A stretch of 7,606 nucleotides of DNA from Erythrobacter sp. 34-65-8 (GCA_002278985.1 NCJP01000072.1:1-7606); one strand, 5' to 3'. Positions 1-7,606 are shown, numbered from the stretch's first letter. The notes: a model not told the origin generated them from the letters alone. Numbers and translations: made by a program.

Positions 1-1710
1 GCCGCCGATCGCGCCTTCTTCGATCGTCACCACCACTTCGTGGGTGCGCATCAGCTTCTCGATCAGTCCGGTATCGAGCGGCTTGACGAAGCGCAGGTCT
101 GCGACCGTGGTGGACAGCCCCTTTGCGTCGAGCTGGTCGGCCGCCTTCAGCGCTTCGGCAAGACGGGTGCCGAGCGAGAGGATCGCCACCTTGGACCCTT
201 CCCGTACCACCCGGCCCTTGCCGATTTCGAGTTTCTGCGGAACCTCCGGCAGGGCCACCCCCGTGCCATTGCCGCGCGGATAGCGGAAGGCGATCGGGCC
301 GCTGTCGTGTTCGGCGGCGGTGTAGGTCATGTGGACCAGCTCCGCCTCGTCGGCCGCCGCCATCACCACCATGTTGGGCAGGGTGGCAAGGTAGGTGACG
401 TCGAAGCTGCCGGCATGGGTCGCCCCGTCGGCGCCGACCAGCCCCGCGCGGTCAATCGCGAAACGGACGGGCAGGTTCTGGATGCACACATCGTGCACCA
501 CCTGGTCATAGGCGCGCTGGAGGAAGGTCGAATAGATCGCGCAGAACGGGCGCATCCCCTGTGCGGCGAGTCCGGCAGCAAAGGTCACCCCGTGCTGCTC
601 GGCAATGCCGACGTCGAAGGCGCGCGTGGGGTGCGCCTTCGCGAAGCGGTCAATCCCCGTCCCGCTCGGCATGGCGGCAGTGATGGCGCAGATCAGCGGG
701 TCAGTCACGGCCAGTTTGGCGAGGGTATCGCCGAACACGTTCTGGTAGGCGGGCGGGCCACCTGCGCTCTTCTTCTGTTCGCCGGTGACGACGTCGAACT
801 TGACCACGCCGTGGTATTTGTCGGCGCTGTTTTCGGCCGGGGCATAGCCCTTGCCCTTCTGGGTCACGACATGGATCAGGCACGGGCCCTCGGCGGCGTC
901 GCGCACGTTCTCCAGCACCGGCACCAGCTGGTCGAGATCGTGCCCGTCGATCGGGCCGACGTAGTAGAACCCCAGCTCTTCGAACAGGGTGCCGCCCATG
1001 GCCAGGCCGCGGGCGAATTCATCGGTCTTGCGCGCAGCGATGTGGAGCGGGCGGGGCAGCTTGCGGGCAAACCGCCTGGCAAGCTCGCGCAGGCCCAGGA
1101 ACTGGCCGGAGGAGACGAGCCGGGCAAGGTAGGACGATAGCCCACCCACCGGCGGGGCAATCGACATGTCGTTGTCGTTGAGGATGACGACCAGCCGGTT
1201 ACCGGCAGCCTCGGCGTTGTTCATCGCCTCGTAGGCCATGCCGGCACTCATCGCGCCGTCGCCGATCACGGCAATTCCGCGCCCCGGCTCATCCTTCATC
1301 TTGGCCGCCAGGGCAAAGCCGAGCGCGGCGCTGATCGAGGTGGAGGAGTGGGCCGCGCCGAACGGGTCGTATTCGCTTTCGCTACGCTTGGTGAAGCCTG
1401 AGAGGCCGCCACCCTGGCGCAGGGTGCGAATCCGGTCGCGCCGCCCGGTCAGGATCTTGTGCGGATAGCACTGGTGGCCGACATCCCATACCAGCTTGTC
1501 GGTCGGCGTATCGAATACGTAGTGGATCGCGACTGTCAGCTCGACCACGCCAAGGCCCGAGCCGAGATGGCCGCCGGATGTGCTGACGGCTGAAATGGTC
1601 TCGGCGCGAAGTTCATCGGCCAGCTGGCGCAATTCCTCGCGCGGGAGCCGTCGCAGATCGGCGGGCAGGTGGACCTGATCGAGTGTGGGGGTGGTCGGAC
1701 GTTCGCTCAT
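1..1710 (-). CDS. dxs: 1-deoxy-D-xylulose-5-phosphate synthase, C-terminus cut off by the window edge
   Basis: Dxs condenses pyruvate with D-glyceraldehyde 3-phosphate, using thiamine diphosphate (ThDP), to make 1-deoxy-D-xylulose 5-phosphate. This is the committed step to isoprenoids by the MEP pathway and also supplies thiamine and pyridoxal precursors; the enzyme is cytoplasmic. The frame stays open for 570 codons to base 1. Visible motifs are [14 protein letters not shown] with the conserved His at residue 48, [17 protein letters not shown] from residue 150 followed by NDND (the ThDP/Mg site), [15 protein letters not shown] with the catalytic Glu at 371, and [18 protein letters not shown] in the pyrimidine-binding domain. 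The C-terminal transketolase domain has begun (IEEGAIGG at the edge). Family members are about 620-640 residues, so roughly 60-70 are missing. ATG at 1710 gives the usual N-terminus ([13 protein letters not shown]); an in-frame ATG at 1716 is also possible, and neither has a clear Shine-Dalgarno. It lies 60 nt downstream of the Zur-like gene. Identity is certain; only the exact start is open. Confidence 0.98.
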   Translation of the reverse strand, partial: MSERPTTPTLDQVHLPADLRRLPREELRQLADELRAETISAVSTSGGHLGSGLGVVELTVAIHYVFDTPTDKLVWDVGHQCYPHKILTGRRDRIRTLRQGGGLSGFTKRSESEYDPFGAAHSSTSISAALGFALAAKMKDEPGRGIAVIGDGAMSAGMAYEAMNNAEAAGNRLVVILNDNDMSIAPPVGGLSSYLARLVSSGQFLGLRELARRFARKLPRPLHIAARKTDEFARGLAMGGTLFEELGFYYVGPIDGHDLDQLVPVLENVRDAAEGPCLIHVVTQKGKGYAPAENSADKYHGVVKFDVVTGEQKKSAGGPPAYQNVFGDTLAKLAVTDPLICAITAAMPSGTGIDRFAKAHPTRAFDVGIAEQHGVTFAAGLAAQGMRPFCAIYSTFLQRAYDQVVHDVCIQNLPVRFAIDRAGLVGADGATHAGSFDVTYLATLPNMVVMAAADEAELVHMTYTAAEHDSGPIAFRYPRGNGTGVALPEVPQKLEIGKGRVVREGSKVAILSLGTRLAEALKAADQLDAKGLSTTVADLRFVKPLDTGLIEKLMRTHEVVVTIEEGAIGG

Positions 1711-1770
1711 CGGCATTGCATACACATGCGAAGTGAGGCTGTCGATGAACCGGAATCAGGTGCCATGCCC

Positions 1771-2232
1771 TCAGCCCGCGCAGGCGGAGCACAGGCCGCG
1801 TACTTCGATGATCGGGCGGCGAATGGCAAAACCGGCTGAGACGGCTACCTCCCGAACCGCGCGGGATACACCGTCATGGTCGATATGGGTGGCTTCCCCG
1901 CATTCATCGCAGACCAGGAAGATGCAGTCATGCGCGCAGCCCGGGTGGCTGTTGGCGAGATAGGCGTTCGCGCTCTCCACCCTCAGCGCGAGGTTGTTGG
2001 TCACGAACAGGTCAAGGATGCGGTATACGCTGTTGGCTGCAACCCGCTTGCCGCGGCTGCGCGAAAGGTTGTCGGCGATGTCATAAGCGGAGGCAGGCCG
2101 GTCATGCCGGGCCAGTTCCTCGAACACCGCCTGGCGCATGCCGGTCCACTGTTCTCCGGCCCCCGTCAATGCCGCTTCGGCCGCTGCGACCAGTGCCTTG
2201 CCGCGGTGTTCATGATGCGAATGGTCGTGCAT
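1771..2232 (-). CDS. zur: Fur-family transcriptional regulator, Zur-like (zinc uptake regulator)
   Basis: This is a 153-residue metal-dependent DNA-binding repressor of the Fur family. The N-terminal winged helix spans about residues 20-85 (SAYDIADNL, NSVYRILDLF). The dimerisation and metal domain follows, with a CDEC pair at 108/111 and a CSAC pair at 148/151 that fit the structural zinc site. Several features match Zur better than Fur or PerR: the segment VESANAY, the stretch FLVCDECG, and the ending GFAIRRPIIEVRGLCSAC, which parallels the end of E. coli Zur. H96, C99, H101, C103, H116 and H119 are candidate ligands for the sensing site. The N-terminus is His-rich (MHDHSHHEH). ATG at 2232 was chosen because it gives this compact start; a TTG directly abutting the msrA stop (2266-2268) would add 12 residues. 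The gene follows msrA by 36 nt and is probably co-transcribed with it. Zur regulons usually include zinc importers, none of which are in the window. Zur rather than another Fur subtype is inferred from sequence resemblance. Confidence 0.88.
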   Translation of the reverse strand: MHDHSHHEHRGKALVAAAEAALTGAGEQWTGMRQAVFEELARHDRPASAYDIADNLSRSRGKRVAANSVYRILDLFVTNNLALRVESANAYLANSHPGCAHDCIFLVCDECGEATHIDHDGVSRAVREVAVSAGFAIRRPIIEVRGLCSACAG

Positions 2233-2268
2233 GGCACCGATATATGCGGCGCGCGGGCGGATTGCCAA

Positions 2269-2943
2269 TCAGTTCCGCTGGAAGCTTGCCCGGAAATGAT
2301 CGGGGTAAAGCACCTTGAGCGCGCGGACCTTGGGCGCATCCCACCGCACGATATAACCGTGCCGGGGGTTCTTCAGCATGAAGTCCTGGTGGTAGTCTTC
2401 CGCCTTGTGAAAGGCACGGTAGGGTTCGATCCCGGTTACGACCGGCTTTTTCCAGACGCCCGATGCTTCCATTTGTGCAAGGTAGGCTTGTGCCACCGCC
2501 CGCTGCTCTGCCCCGATCGGAACCAGCGCCGCCCGGTATTGTGCGCCAACATCAGGCCCCTGACGGTTGCGCAGGGTCGGGTCGGCGGTGACGGAAAAGA
2601 AGATGCGCAGCAGCTCGTCATAGCGGACCACGGCAGGATCGTAGACAATGCGCACGGCCTCGGCATGTTCGGTGGTGCCGGCAGATACCATGTCATAGTT
2701 GGCGGTTCTGGCGCTGCCACCGTGATAGCCGGACACCGCGCTGCTGACGCCCTTTACGTGGCTGAACACCCCCTCGACGCCCCAGAAACAGCCACCAGCG
2801 AAGATGGCGACCTTCTTACCCGGCTTTTCCTTGGCGATGCGCTTGGCCGCCGGGGCCTCGACCGCCTTTTCGCTTGCCTGGGCGGCGGGCTGGCACGATG
2901 CCAGCAGCAGCCCGAGGGCGGCAATCAGCGCTGCTGAGCGGAT
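2269..2943 (-). CDS. msrA: Peptide-methionine (S)-S-oxide reductase MsrA, predicted lipoprotein; start uncertain
   Basis: MsrA reduces methionine-S-sulfoxide in oxidised proteins. The motif AGGCFWGVEGVF carries the catalytic Cys (residue 52 from the start used here). GYHGGSARTANYDMVSAGTTEHAEAV, DPTLRNRQGPDVGAQYR and AEDYHQDFM are family signatures. The N-terminus reads like a lipoprotein signal (hydrophobic stretch, then LLASC with Cys 17), suggesting a periplasm-facing, lipid-anchored enzyme of about 224 residues. No ATG, GTG or TTG lies at the signal peptide. The nearest in-frame ATG (3094-3096) would add about 51 Arg-rich residues that overlap another small gene out of frame. I place the start at the ATC at 2941-2943, where a single-base change to ATG would give MRSAALIAALGLLLASC; this is an inference. 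No resolving Cys is present in the catalytic domain. The TGA stop lies 36 nt before zur. The family call is certain; the start and anchoring are less so. Confidence 0.93.
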   Translation of the reverse strand: MRSAALIAALGLLLASCQPAAQASEKAVEAPAAKRIAKEKPGKKVAIFAGGCFWGVEGVFSHVKGVSSAVSGYHGGSARTANYDMVSAGTTEHAEAVRIVYDPAVVRYDELLRIFFSVTADPTLRNRQGPDVGAQYRAALVPIGAEQRAVAQAYLAQMEASGVWKKPVVTGIEPYRAFHKAEDYHQDFMLKNPRHGYIVRWDAPKVRALKVLYPDHFRASFQRN

Positions 2944-3080
2944 GACTCGACCGTTTCGGCGTGGGCGCTGGGCAGGAACTGCTCCTGGAACGAAGGCCCG
3001 ATCTGCATGGCCACCAGCACCGCGCCAAGCGCAAAGCCGATGCCGAAGCTGCGATAGAGATCGGGTTTGAGGAGACCCAT
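2925..3080 (-). CDS. Small single-span membrane protein of unknown function (51 aa)
   Basis: I do not recognise a named family. ATG at 3080 opens a frame of 51 codons ending in TGA at 2925-2927. The product starts MGLLKPDLYRSFGIGFALGA, continues with a hydrophobic run to about residue 28 (VLVAMQIG), and ends with a polar tail (FQEQFLPSAHAETVESSAQQR). That is the layout of a short bitopic membrane protein, or of a signal-anchor sequence (an AHA/E site near residues 39-41 could also be cleaved). GGAA lies about 8 nt before the ATG and could act as ribosome-binding site. Its end overlaps the msrA signal-peptide coding region by 19 nt in another frame, which suggests translational coupling. The frame is too short for many gene finders, but its coherent protein layout and operon-style overlap support it. 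Co-location suggests, but does not show, a link to MsrA or envelope redox. Confidence 0.6.
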   Translation of the reverse strand: MGLLKPDLYRSFGIGFALGAVLVAMQIGPSFQEQFLPSAHAETVESSAQQR

Positions 3081-3221
3081 GCGGCGTTCCGTTCATATCT
3101 GTTCTGTTCCAGCAGTCACCTAACCCGGCAGCTCTTGCGGCAAAGTGAACGCGGAGTTGGTACCCGTTCATTCGCGCCAGTGCGCCAATGGTTACGGTGC
3201 ACCGGCTGAATATTTCTCCGG
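3081..3221. other. Intergenic region between purH and the small membrane protein gene
   Basis: These 141 bases separate the rpe-purH block from the block containing msrA, so they are the likely place for the end of the first transcript and the promoter of the second. A perfect 10-base palindrome (CGGTGCACCG) lies at 3195-3204. A weak CCGG...CCGG hairpin overlaps the purH stop (3218-3231). Neither is followed by a U-rich tract on the minus strand, so no intrinsic terminator can be called. I see no convincing -35/-10 pair. Confidence 0.4.
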
Positions 3222-4811
3222 TCAGTGCCGGAAGTGGCGCATCCCGGTGAAAACCATGGCCAGACCTGCATCGTCGGCTGCCGCAATCACCTCGTCATCT
3301 CGGATTGATCCGCCGGGCTGGATCACGGCGGTCGCGCCTGCTTCGGCCGCGGCCAGCAGACCGTCGGCGAAGGGGAAGAAGGCGTCAGAGGCAACCGCGC
3401 TCCCGACTGCGCGGCTCTGCGGCCAGCCGTATTTCTCAGCGGCTTCGGCGGCCTTCATCGCGGCGATCCGGCTTGAATCCCGCCGGTTCATCTGGCCGGC
3501 ACCGATGCCGGCAGTTGCGCCGTTGTTGGCGTAGACAATCGCGTTGGACTTGACGTGGCGGGCCACGGTCCAGGCGAACAGGCAGTCCTTCAATTCCTGC
3601 TCGGTCGGCGCGCGTCTGGTAACCACTTTCAGGTCAGCGGCGGAAATCGCCCCGTTGTCGCGCGTCTGGACCAGCAGTCCGCCCGTGATCGGCTTGACCG
3701 ACAGACCGCCCCGGCGCGGATCGGGCAGGTCCCCGGTCACCAGCAGGCGCAGGTTCTTCTTTCTGGCAAAGGCGGCGCGGGCTTCCTCGCTGACCGAAGG
3801 CGCGATCACCACTTCGGTAAAGATTTCGCAGATCGCCTCGGCGGTCGCGCCGTCGAGCTCGGTGTTGACGCAGACGATTCCGCCGAACGCCGACACGCTG
3901 TCGCACGCGAGCGCTTCGTGCCACGCCTCAAGCAGGCTGCCGCGTTGGGCAACGCCGCAGGGGTTGGCGTGCTTGACGATGACGACTGCCGGTTGTGCCC
4001 CGCGAAACTCGGCGGCGAGTTCCAGCGCCGCGTCGGCATCGTTGTAGTTGTTGTAGCTCAGTTCCTTGCCCTGAAGCTGCTCGGCCTGGGCAATCCCGCG
4101 CGTATGCGGCCCGGCGGGGGTGTAGAGCGCGGCCTGCTGGTGCGGGTTTTCACCATAGCGCAGCACGACCGGTGCCTTGCCGTTGACCGCCAGCATGTCG
4201 GGGAACAGTTGCCCCTGGTCAGCGAAGGCGAACCACTGGCTGATCATGCTGTCGTAGGTGGCGGTCAGGGCATAGGCCTTGGCCGCACAGCGGCGGCGGA
4301 AAGCGAGCGAGGTGGCTCCCTGTTTCGCTTCCAGTTCGCCCAACAGTTCGGCGTAGTCAGCGGGGTCAGTCGCAATGGTGACGAATTGGTGATTTTTCGC
4401 TGCCGAGCGAACCATACTGGGCCCGCCGATGTCGATGTTCTCGATGATCTCGTCGCGATCCGCGCCGCGCGCCACGGTTGCCTCGAACGGGTAGAGGTTG
4501 ACCACCACCAAATCGATCGCACCGATCGCGTGGTCTGCCATGGCCGCGGCATGTTCGGGATTGTCGCGCACCGCCAGCAGGCCGCCGTGGACCTTGGGGT
4601 GCAGCGTCTTGACCCGCCCGTCCATCATCTCCGGAAAGCCGGTCAGGTCGGAAATGTCGAGCACCGTCAGGCCAGCTTCGCGCAAGGCCTTGGCCGTGCC
4701 CCCGGTCGAGACCAGTTCGACGCCACGAGCCGCAAGCGCAGTGCCCAGCTCTACCAATCCGGTCTTGTCGGACACTGACAACAGTGCCCGGCCGATCTTG
4801 ACGTCGTCCAC
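3222..4811 (-). CDS. purH: Bifunctional AICAR transformylase / IMP cyclohydrolase
   Basis: PurH carries out the last two steps of de novo purine synthesis: formylation of AICAR with 10-formyl-tetrahydrofolate, then ring closure to IMP. The 529 residues are full length for the family. The N-terminal MGS-like IMP cyclohydrolase domain covers about residues 1-195, with [40 protein letters not shown] and the [17 protein letters not shown] signature. The transformylase domain follows, with RYGENPHQ at 218-225, the catalytic Lys-His pair in KHANPCG (280-286), SAFGGIV and the C-terminal [11 protein letters not shown]. The start is GTG at 4809-4811, giving [18 protein letters not shown], which fits the usual N-terminus; no ATG lies nearby in frame. 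It begins 6 nt after the stop of the heparinase-like gene, so it is almost certainly co-transcribed with it. Nothing odd is seen in the sequence. Confidence 0.98.
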   Translation of the reverse strand: MDDVKIGRALLSVSDKTGLVELGTALAARGVELVSTGGTAKALREAGLTVLDISDLTGFPEMMDGRVKTLHPKVHGGLLAVRDNPEHAAAMADHAIGAIDLVVVNLYPFEATVARGADRDEIIENIDIGGPSMVRSAAKNHQFVTIATDPADYAELLGELEAKQGATSLAFRRRCAAKAYALTATYDSMISQWFAFADQGQLFPDMLAVNGKAPVVLRYGENPHQQAALYTPAGPHTRGIAQAEQLQGKELSYNNYNDADAALELAAEFRGAQPAVVIVKHANPCGVAQRGSLLEAWHEALACDSVSAFGGIVCVNTELDGATAEAICEIFTEVVIAPSVSEEARAAFARKKNLRLLVTGDLPDPRRGGLSVKPITGGLLVQTRDNGAISAADLKVVTRRAPTEQELKDCLFAWTVARHVKSNAIVYANNGATAGIGAGQMNRRDSSRIAAMKAAEAAEKYGWPQSRAVGSAVASDAFFPFADGLLAAAEAGATAVIQPGGSIRDDEVIAAADDAGLAMVFTGMRHFRH

Positions 4812-4817
4812 GTGAAA

Positions 4818-6677
4818 CTATCCCATCTTCTTGAGCAGCCAGGAGAAAGTACCCCCGCTGCGCGGCGCCATCCCTTCGATGACGAGTTGCTGGATCGGGT
4901 GCGGGCGGCCCTGCCCGTCCACCCACATGCTTTCCTCCACCGCAAGCGCCGCCGCATTGGCATCGCCCGCCATGCGGAACTGCCAGTAGGACCCGTCAGG
5001 CAGGGCAAGCCCTGCACCCTTGCGGTCTTCCGACAGCCCGATTTCAATACCCGGCCCGATATGGAACCGGATCGCGTAGCCGACCTTGCCGCGCTTGCCC
5101 TTGCGGCCTGACGGGATCAGCAGATCCTCACCGCGCAGCTCGGTGCCGTTGTCGCGCATGATCAGGATGCGCCGATGGGTCAGGTTGTAGCGCGTGGCAT
5201 AGCCATCGTGGCTGCCTTCGATCCGTGTCGCGCCGCCATTGCCCAGATCGAGCGCGCGGCGGTCAATCTCGACCTCGTTGACCCCGCTGCCCAGCTTGCC
5301 GCCGAGCAGGACAGCGGTGGAATTGGCGTTGTCGAGCACCAGCGTCGAATGGGCTGCACTCGCGCGCAGGCCCTGCTCGATCCGCACCGGCACCTGCCCT
5401 CCAGCCAATGCGGCGCCGCCGCAATTGACCACGATCCGCTGGCCGTCGGCGCTGAATTCGAACGCCAGGGTAGAGGCGCAGCCCCAGCGGGCGTGGCGGG
5501 CGAGCGGCGGCGGGGCGGCGTCGAAGATCAGCACCGACTTGCCGCCGCTGACCCGCTGGTAACCCCATTGGCGAACGTCCTTGAGCGGCCGGGTCCGCAC
5601 GCCGCTGGCGTCGATCATGGCCGCGACCCGCGCCGCCGAGATTGCGCCCGAACCCTGCCAGTTGCCCAGGCCCCCGTCACTGTGGACCAGGCTGAGCAGG
5701 GGCGGCACCATCAGGGCCAGCATGGCCTGCAGCGCTTCGGGCGGATCGCGGTCAACCGCGCGGTAGCAGGCGGCAAGGTCCACCAGCAGGCCGATCACGT
5801 CCATCTGCGCGAGCGGGCTGCGCGACAGCACGCCGCCGTCCTCGCTCACCAGTTCACCCAGAGCGCGAACCAGCCCGGCCTCGCCATAGAGACGGCGCGG
5901 CTTACCCTCGGGCAGCAGCAGCCCTGCCGCCACGATGGCGCACCAGCCGGTTACCTCGCCCAGCCGGTCGGGCGCCCGGGTCACCGACTTGTCCAGCCAG
6001 CGGGCCGTCTCGGCAAAAGCCTTCAGGGCCTTGGAGCGAAGCCGCGCGTCATTGCCCGATAGGATAAGCGGAGCATGGACCAGCCAGGCCAGCAGCCGCT
6101 GTCCGGCGTATTCGATGTGCCATGCGGCGCCTTTGCCGGGTGCCGGGTTCTCGGCCAGCCAGAGCCCGAACACCCGCTCGGCAGTGGGCACGCATTGCTC
6201 GCGCGGCGCACTGGCAGCGAGGTCGCGCAGCCACGCGAAACCGTGGACGACCCGCTCGAATGGCGGAGTCAGCCGGGCCACTGGCGAGAAATCCATCTGC
6301 GCGATCGGCGCCTTGACCCCGTGGACAAGGAAATGGCCGGCCCGCAAGGCCACACCCGCGGCTCGCTCACCGGCCAGCGGCGAGGCGACCGTGCCGAGCA
6401 GGCGCGGCTTGGCGGGCTTGGCGAAAGGGGAGGTCAGGGTGGAGCCGGGCACACCCAGGCGATACGCCAGCCGGATCAGACGCTCCCCTGCACCAAGGGA
6501 AGGCGGCGCAAAATCGGCCAGCGCCAGGGCCCGGCCCGGCTCCAGCAGGTTGCTCGTCTGCGGCGCGGCTTCCAGCAGGTGGCTTTCATGCCCTTCACCC
6601 AGCGGCAAGGCGATCGCTTCCTCGGTGGCAATCCGCCGGGCCTCGATCTCGCCGCGGGTCAGGGCCTCGCTCATCAT
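4818..6677 (-). CDS. Heparinase II/III family protein
   Basis: This 619-residue protein belongs to the heparinase II/III-like group, whose characterised members are polysaccharide lyases. An all-alpha N-terminal part (about 60-370) carries [32 protein letters not shown] and [18 protein letters not shown] beta-sandwich C-terminal part (about 370-600) carries [39 protein letters not shown] (397-421) and [13 protein letters not shown] (441-453), typical of the family's C-terminal domain. No signal peptide or membrane span is visible: the start [15 protein letters not shown] is charged, unlike secreted lyases. ATG at 6677 overlaps the rpe stop by 4 nt (ATGA), with CAGGG just upstream; the frame extends further right but only inside rpe. 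Having an rpe-linked heparinase-like gene before purH is, as I recall, common in alphaproteobacteria, where its role is unknown. A part in envelope polysaccharide turnover is a guess; lyase activity is not shown by the sequence. Confidence 0.9.
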   Translation of the reverse strand: MMSEALTRGEIEARRIATEEAIALPLGEGHESHLLEAAPQTSNLLEPGRALALADFAPPSLGAGERLIRLAYRLGVPGSTLTSPFAKPAKPRLLGTVASPLAGERAAGVALRAGHFLVHGVKAPIAQMDFSPVARLTPPFERVVHGFAWLRDLAASAPREQCVPTAERVFGLWLAENPAPGKGAAWHIEYAGQRLLAWLVHAPLILSGNDARLRSKALKAFAETARWLDKSVTRAPDRLGEVTGWCAIVAAGLLLPEGKPRRLYGEAGLVRALGELVSEDGGVLSRSPLAQMDVIGLLVDLAACYRAVDRDPPEALQAMLALMVPPLLSLVHSDGGLGNWQGSGAISAARVAAMIDASGVRTRPLKDVRQWGYQRVSGGKSVLIFDAAPPPLARHARWGCASTLAFEFSADGQRIVVNCGGAALAGGQVPVRIEQGLRASAAHSTLVLDNANSTAVLLGGKLGSGVNEVEIDRRALDLGNGGATRIEGSHDGYATRYNLTHRRILIMRDNGTELRGEDLLIPSGRKGKRGKVGYAIRFHIGPGIEIGLSEDRKGAGLALPDGSYWQFRMAGDANAAALAVEESMWVDGQGRPHPIQQLVIEGMAPRSGGTFSWLLKKMG

Positions 6678-7336
6678 CCCTGCCCCCGCAGGGCTGCGAT
6701 ATTGGCGGCATAGTGCCCCGGACCACCCTTGAAGGTGGCAGATCCGGCCACCAGCACATCGGCCCCGGCATCGACGCACTGGCGCGCGGTCTCGACATTG
6801 ACGCCGCCATCCACTTCGAGATGGATCGGCCGGCCGGTGGCGTCGATCCGCCGGCGAATGGCCTCGACCTTGCGCAACTGGCTGTCGATGAAGCTCTGTC
6901 CCCCGAAGCCGGGATTGACGCTCATCACCAGCACGAGGTCTGCCAGGTCGAGCAGGTAATCGAGCGATTCAACCGGTGTGCCGGGATTGAGCACCACACC
7001 GGCCTTCTTCCCCAGGTTCCGGATGGCCTGAAGCGTGCGGTGGATGTGCGGCCCCGCTTCGGGATGAACAGTGATGATGTCTGCCCCGGCCTCGGCAAAG
7101 GCTTCGAGATAGGCATCGATGGGGGAAATCATCAGGTGGACGTCAAATGGCTTGTCCGTGTGGGGGCGCAGAGCCTTGACCACTGCCGGGCCGATGGTGA
7201 TGTTGGGGACATAATGCCCGTCCATCACGTCCACGTGGATCCAGTCCGCCCCGGCCAGGTCGATCGCACGCACTTCCTCCCCCAGCCGAGCGAAGTCGGC
7301 CGAAAGGATGGAAGGAGAGATCAAGGGTCGCGCCAT
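6674..7336 (-). CDS. rpe: Ribulose-phosphate 3-epimerase
   Basis: Rpe interconverts D-ribulose 5-phosphate and D-xylulose 5-phosphate in the pentose phosphate pathway (and in the Calvin cycle where present). The 220-residue protein is a standard (beta/alpha)8 barrel. SPSILSAD comes at 7-14. [12 protein letters not shown] supplies metal ligand His 34 and catalytic Asp 36. DVHLM follows with metal ligand His 67, then [14 protein letters not shown] at 137-150 and LEVDGGVN with the second catalytic Asp 176. VLVAGSATF lies near the C-terminus and binds phosphate. ATG at 7334-7336 gives the usual N-terminus [14 protein letters not shown]. The frame stays open to 7453, but the added residues are Arg/Cys-rich and unlike the family. 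A GTG two codons upstream is a minor alternative. It is the first gene of a probable rpe-heparinase-purH operon, and its stop overlaps the next start. No strong promoter could be read upstream; a weak -10-like CACAAT lies about 100 nt before the start. Confidence 0.97.
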   Translation of the reverse strand: MARPLISPSILSADFARLGEEVRAIDLAGADWIHVDVMDGHYVPNITIGPAVVKALRPHTDKPFDVHLMISPIDAYLEAFAEAGADIITVHPEAGPHIHRTLQAIRNLGKKAGVVLNPGTPVESLDYLLDLADLVLVMSVNPGFGGQSFIDSQLRKVEAIRRRIDATGRPIHLEVDGGVNVETARQCVDAGADVLVAGSATFKGGPGHYAANIAALRGQG

Positions 7337-7485
7337 TCTCACACTGGTTTGCTGCAGGCGTTTGTCGGCCCTAGGGTCGCACCCGAACCGGAACAAGCGG
7401 GCGGGCGCGGTTTTTCCACACTGCTCCGCTGCCATTGTGCCTTGCGCGGGCAATTAAGGCGCAATTCAGGGCGCGGCCGCTATTT

Positions 7486-7500
7486 CCTTGCATCACAAGG
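7486..7500. repeat. Short inverted repeat in the divergent promoter region
   Basis: CCTTG at 7486-7490 and CAAGG at 7496-7500 form a perfect 5-base inverted repeat around CATCA. It lies about 150 nt before rpe and 95 nt before the plus-strand gene. It could be a half-site pair for a dimeric regulator, but a 5-base match can occur by chance. Confidence 0.3.
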
Positions 7501-7508
7501 CCCCGACA

Positions 7509-7545
7509 AACCGGAAGGGCAACCGGAAGGGCAAACCGGATTGGC
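7509..7545. repeat. Tandem 12-base repeat upstream of the plus-strand gene
   Basis: AACCGGAAGGGC occurs twice back to back (7509-7520 and 7521-7532). After one extra A comes a third, degenerate copy, AACCGGATTGGC (7534-7545, two mismatches). The block ends about 50 nt before the start of the plus-strand gene. It could be a direct-repeat operator, or only a local slippage duplication. No known operator was recognised. Confidence 0.6.
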
Positions 7546-7583
7546 CGGGGCTGATATGTGCTGCAACAGGCACGGGGCATTTC

Positions 7584-7588
7584 AGGAG
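7584..7588 (+). promoter_or_regulatory. Shine-Dalgarno of the plus-strand gene at the right edge
   Basis: AGGAG lies 6 nt before ATG 7595, an ideal spacing and the clearest ribosome-binding site in the window. It is the main evidence that a divergent gene begins here. Confidence 0.6.
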
Positions 7589-7594
7589 TACGTG

Positions 7595-7606
7595 ATGATC
7601 AAGGGT
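7595..7606 (+). CDS. Start of an unidentified divergent gene, cut off by the window edge
   Basis: Only four codons are visible (ATG ATC AAG GGT, Met-Ile-Lys-Gly), behind a strong AGGAG at 6 nt. An in-frame GTG immediately upstream (7592-7594) is an alternative start. The start faces away from rpe, with about 258 bases between the two, room for two divergent promoters. A Lys close to the N-terminus could fit a signal peptide, but nothing about function can be claimed from four residues. Confidence 0.45.

Noticed and set aside
40..1140. Long plus-strand open frame (366 codons) antisense to dxs
   Set aside because: The minus strand encodes an unmistakable Dxs. The plus-strand product is a low-quality shadow rich in Gly, Arg and His with no recognisable domain, as expected in GC-rich DNA.
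1876..2937. Plus-strand open frame (353 codons) crossing zur and msrA
   Set aside because: It is antisense to two well-supported genes, has no family resemblance, and spans their boundary.
2944..3171. Long N-terminal extension of msrA
   Set aside because: It would put about 50 to 75 Arg/Pro-rich residues before a lipobox signal and overlap the better-supported small gene. I kept it as an alternative only because the preferred start is ATC.
3195..3204. Palindrome CGGTGCACCG as a terminator or operator
   Set aside because: Ten bases with no loop and no U-tract. It may be chance in GC-rich DNA, and no regulator with this site is recognised.
3555..4778. Plus-strand open frame (407 codons) antisense to purH
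   Set aside because: It mirrors purH codons and has no motifs. Its length is explained by scarce stop codons in GC-rich DNA.
5175..6713. Several plus-strand open frames antisense to the heparinase-like gene
   Set aside because: They overlap each other in different frames and have no coherent domains.
6678..6779. N-terminal extension of the heparinase-like gene into rpe
   Set aside because: The residues are Cys/Arg-rich out-of-frame rpe sequence. ATG at 6677 gives the usual 4-nt operon overlap.
7337..7453. N-terminal extension of rpe to 7453
   Set aside because: The extra 39 residues are unlike any Rpe N-terminus, while ATG at 7336 gives the standard one.

Overview
The window looks like ordinary chromosomal DNA from a high-GC alphaproteobacterium, most likely a sphingomonad or Erythrobacteraceae member (Sphingomonadales). 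This rests on the GC-rich codon use, the protein sequences (a Dxs of the alphaproteobacterial type, a cytoplasmic-looking heparinase II/III family protein between rpe and purH, a lipoprotein MsrA) and the gene order. The assignment comes from recognising families, not from a search.

All complete genes lie on the minus strand and read from right to left. From the right they are rpe (ribulose-phosphate 3-epimerase), a heparinase II/III family protein, purH (last two steps of IMP synthesis), a 141-base gap, a small 51-residue single-span membrane protein, msrA (lipoprotein methionine sulfoxide reductase A), a Zur-like Fur-family zinc regulator, and dxs (first enzyme of the MEP isoprenoid pathway), which runs off the left edge. 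A gene on the plus strand begins in the last 12 to 15 bases, so about 258 bases on the right form a divergent promoter region. That region holds a short tandem repeat and a small inverted repeat.

Spacing suggests two transcription blocks. rpe, the heparinase-like gene and purH are tightly packed (4-nt overlap, then a 6-nt gap) and probably form one operon. The small membrane protein, msrA and zur form a second packed block, with dxs 60 nt after zur. The genes do not form one pathway. Rpe feeds pentose phosphates, which supply PRPP for purine synthesis; Dxs uses pyruvate and glyceraldehyde 3-phosphate; MsrA and Zur concern oxidative damage and zinc homeostasis.

I found no mobile element, CRISPR array, RNA gene or clearly novel system. 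The points most worth a second look are in the msrA region. The msrA signal peptide has no usual start codon: an ATC sits exactly where ATG would be expected. Its reading frame overlaps an easily missed small membrane-protein gene. The enzyme also has only one cysteine in its catalytic domain.
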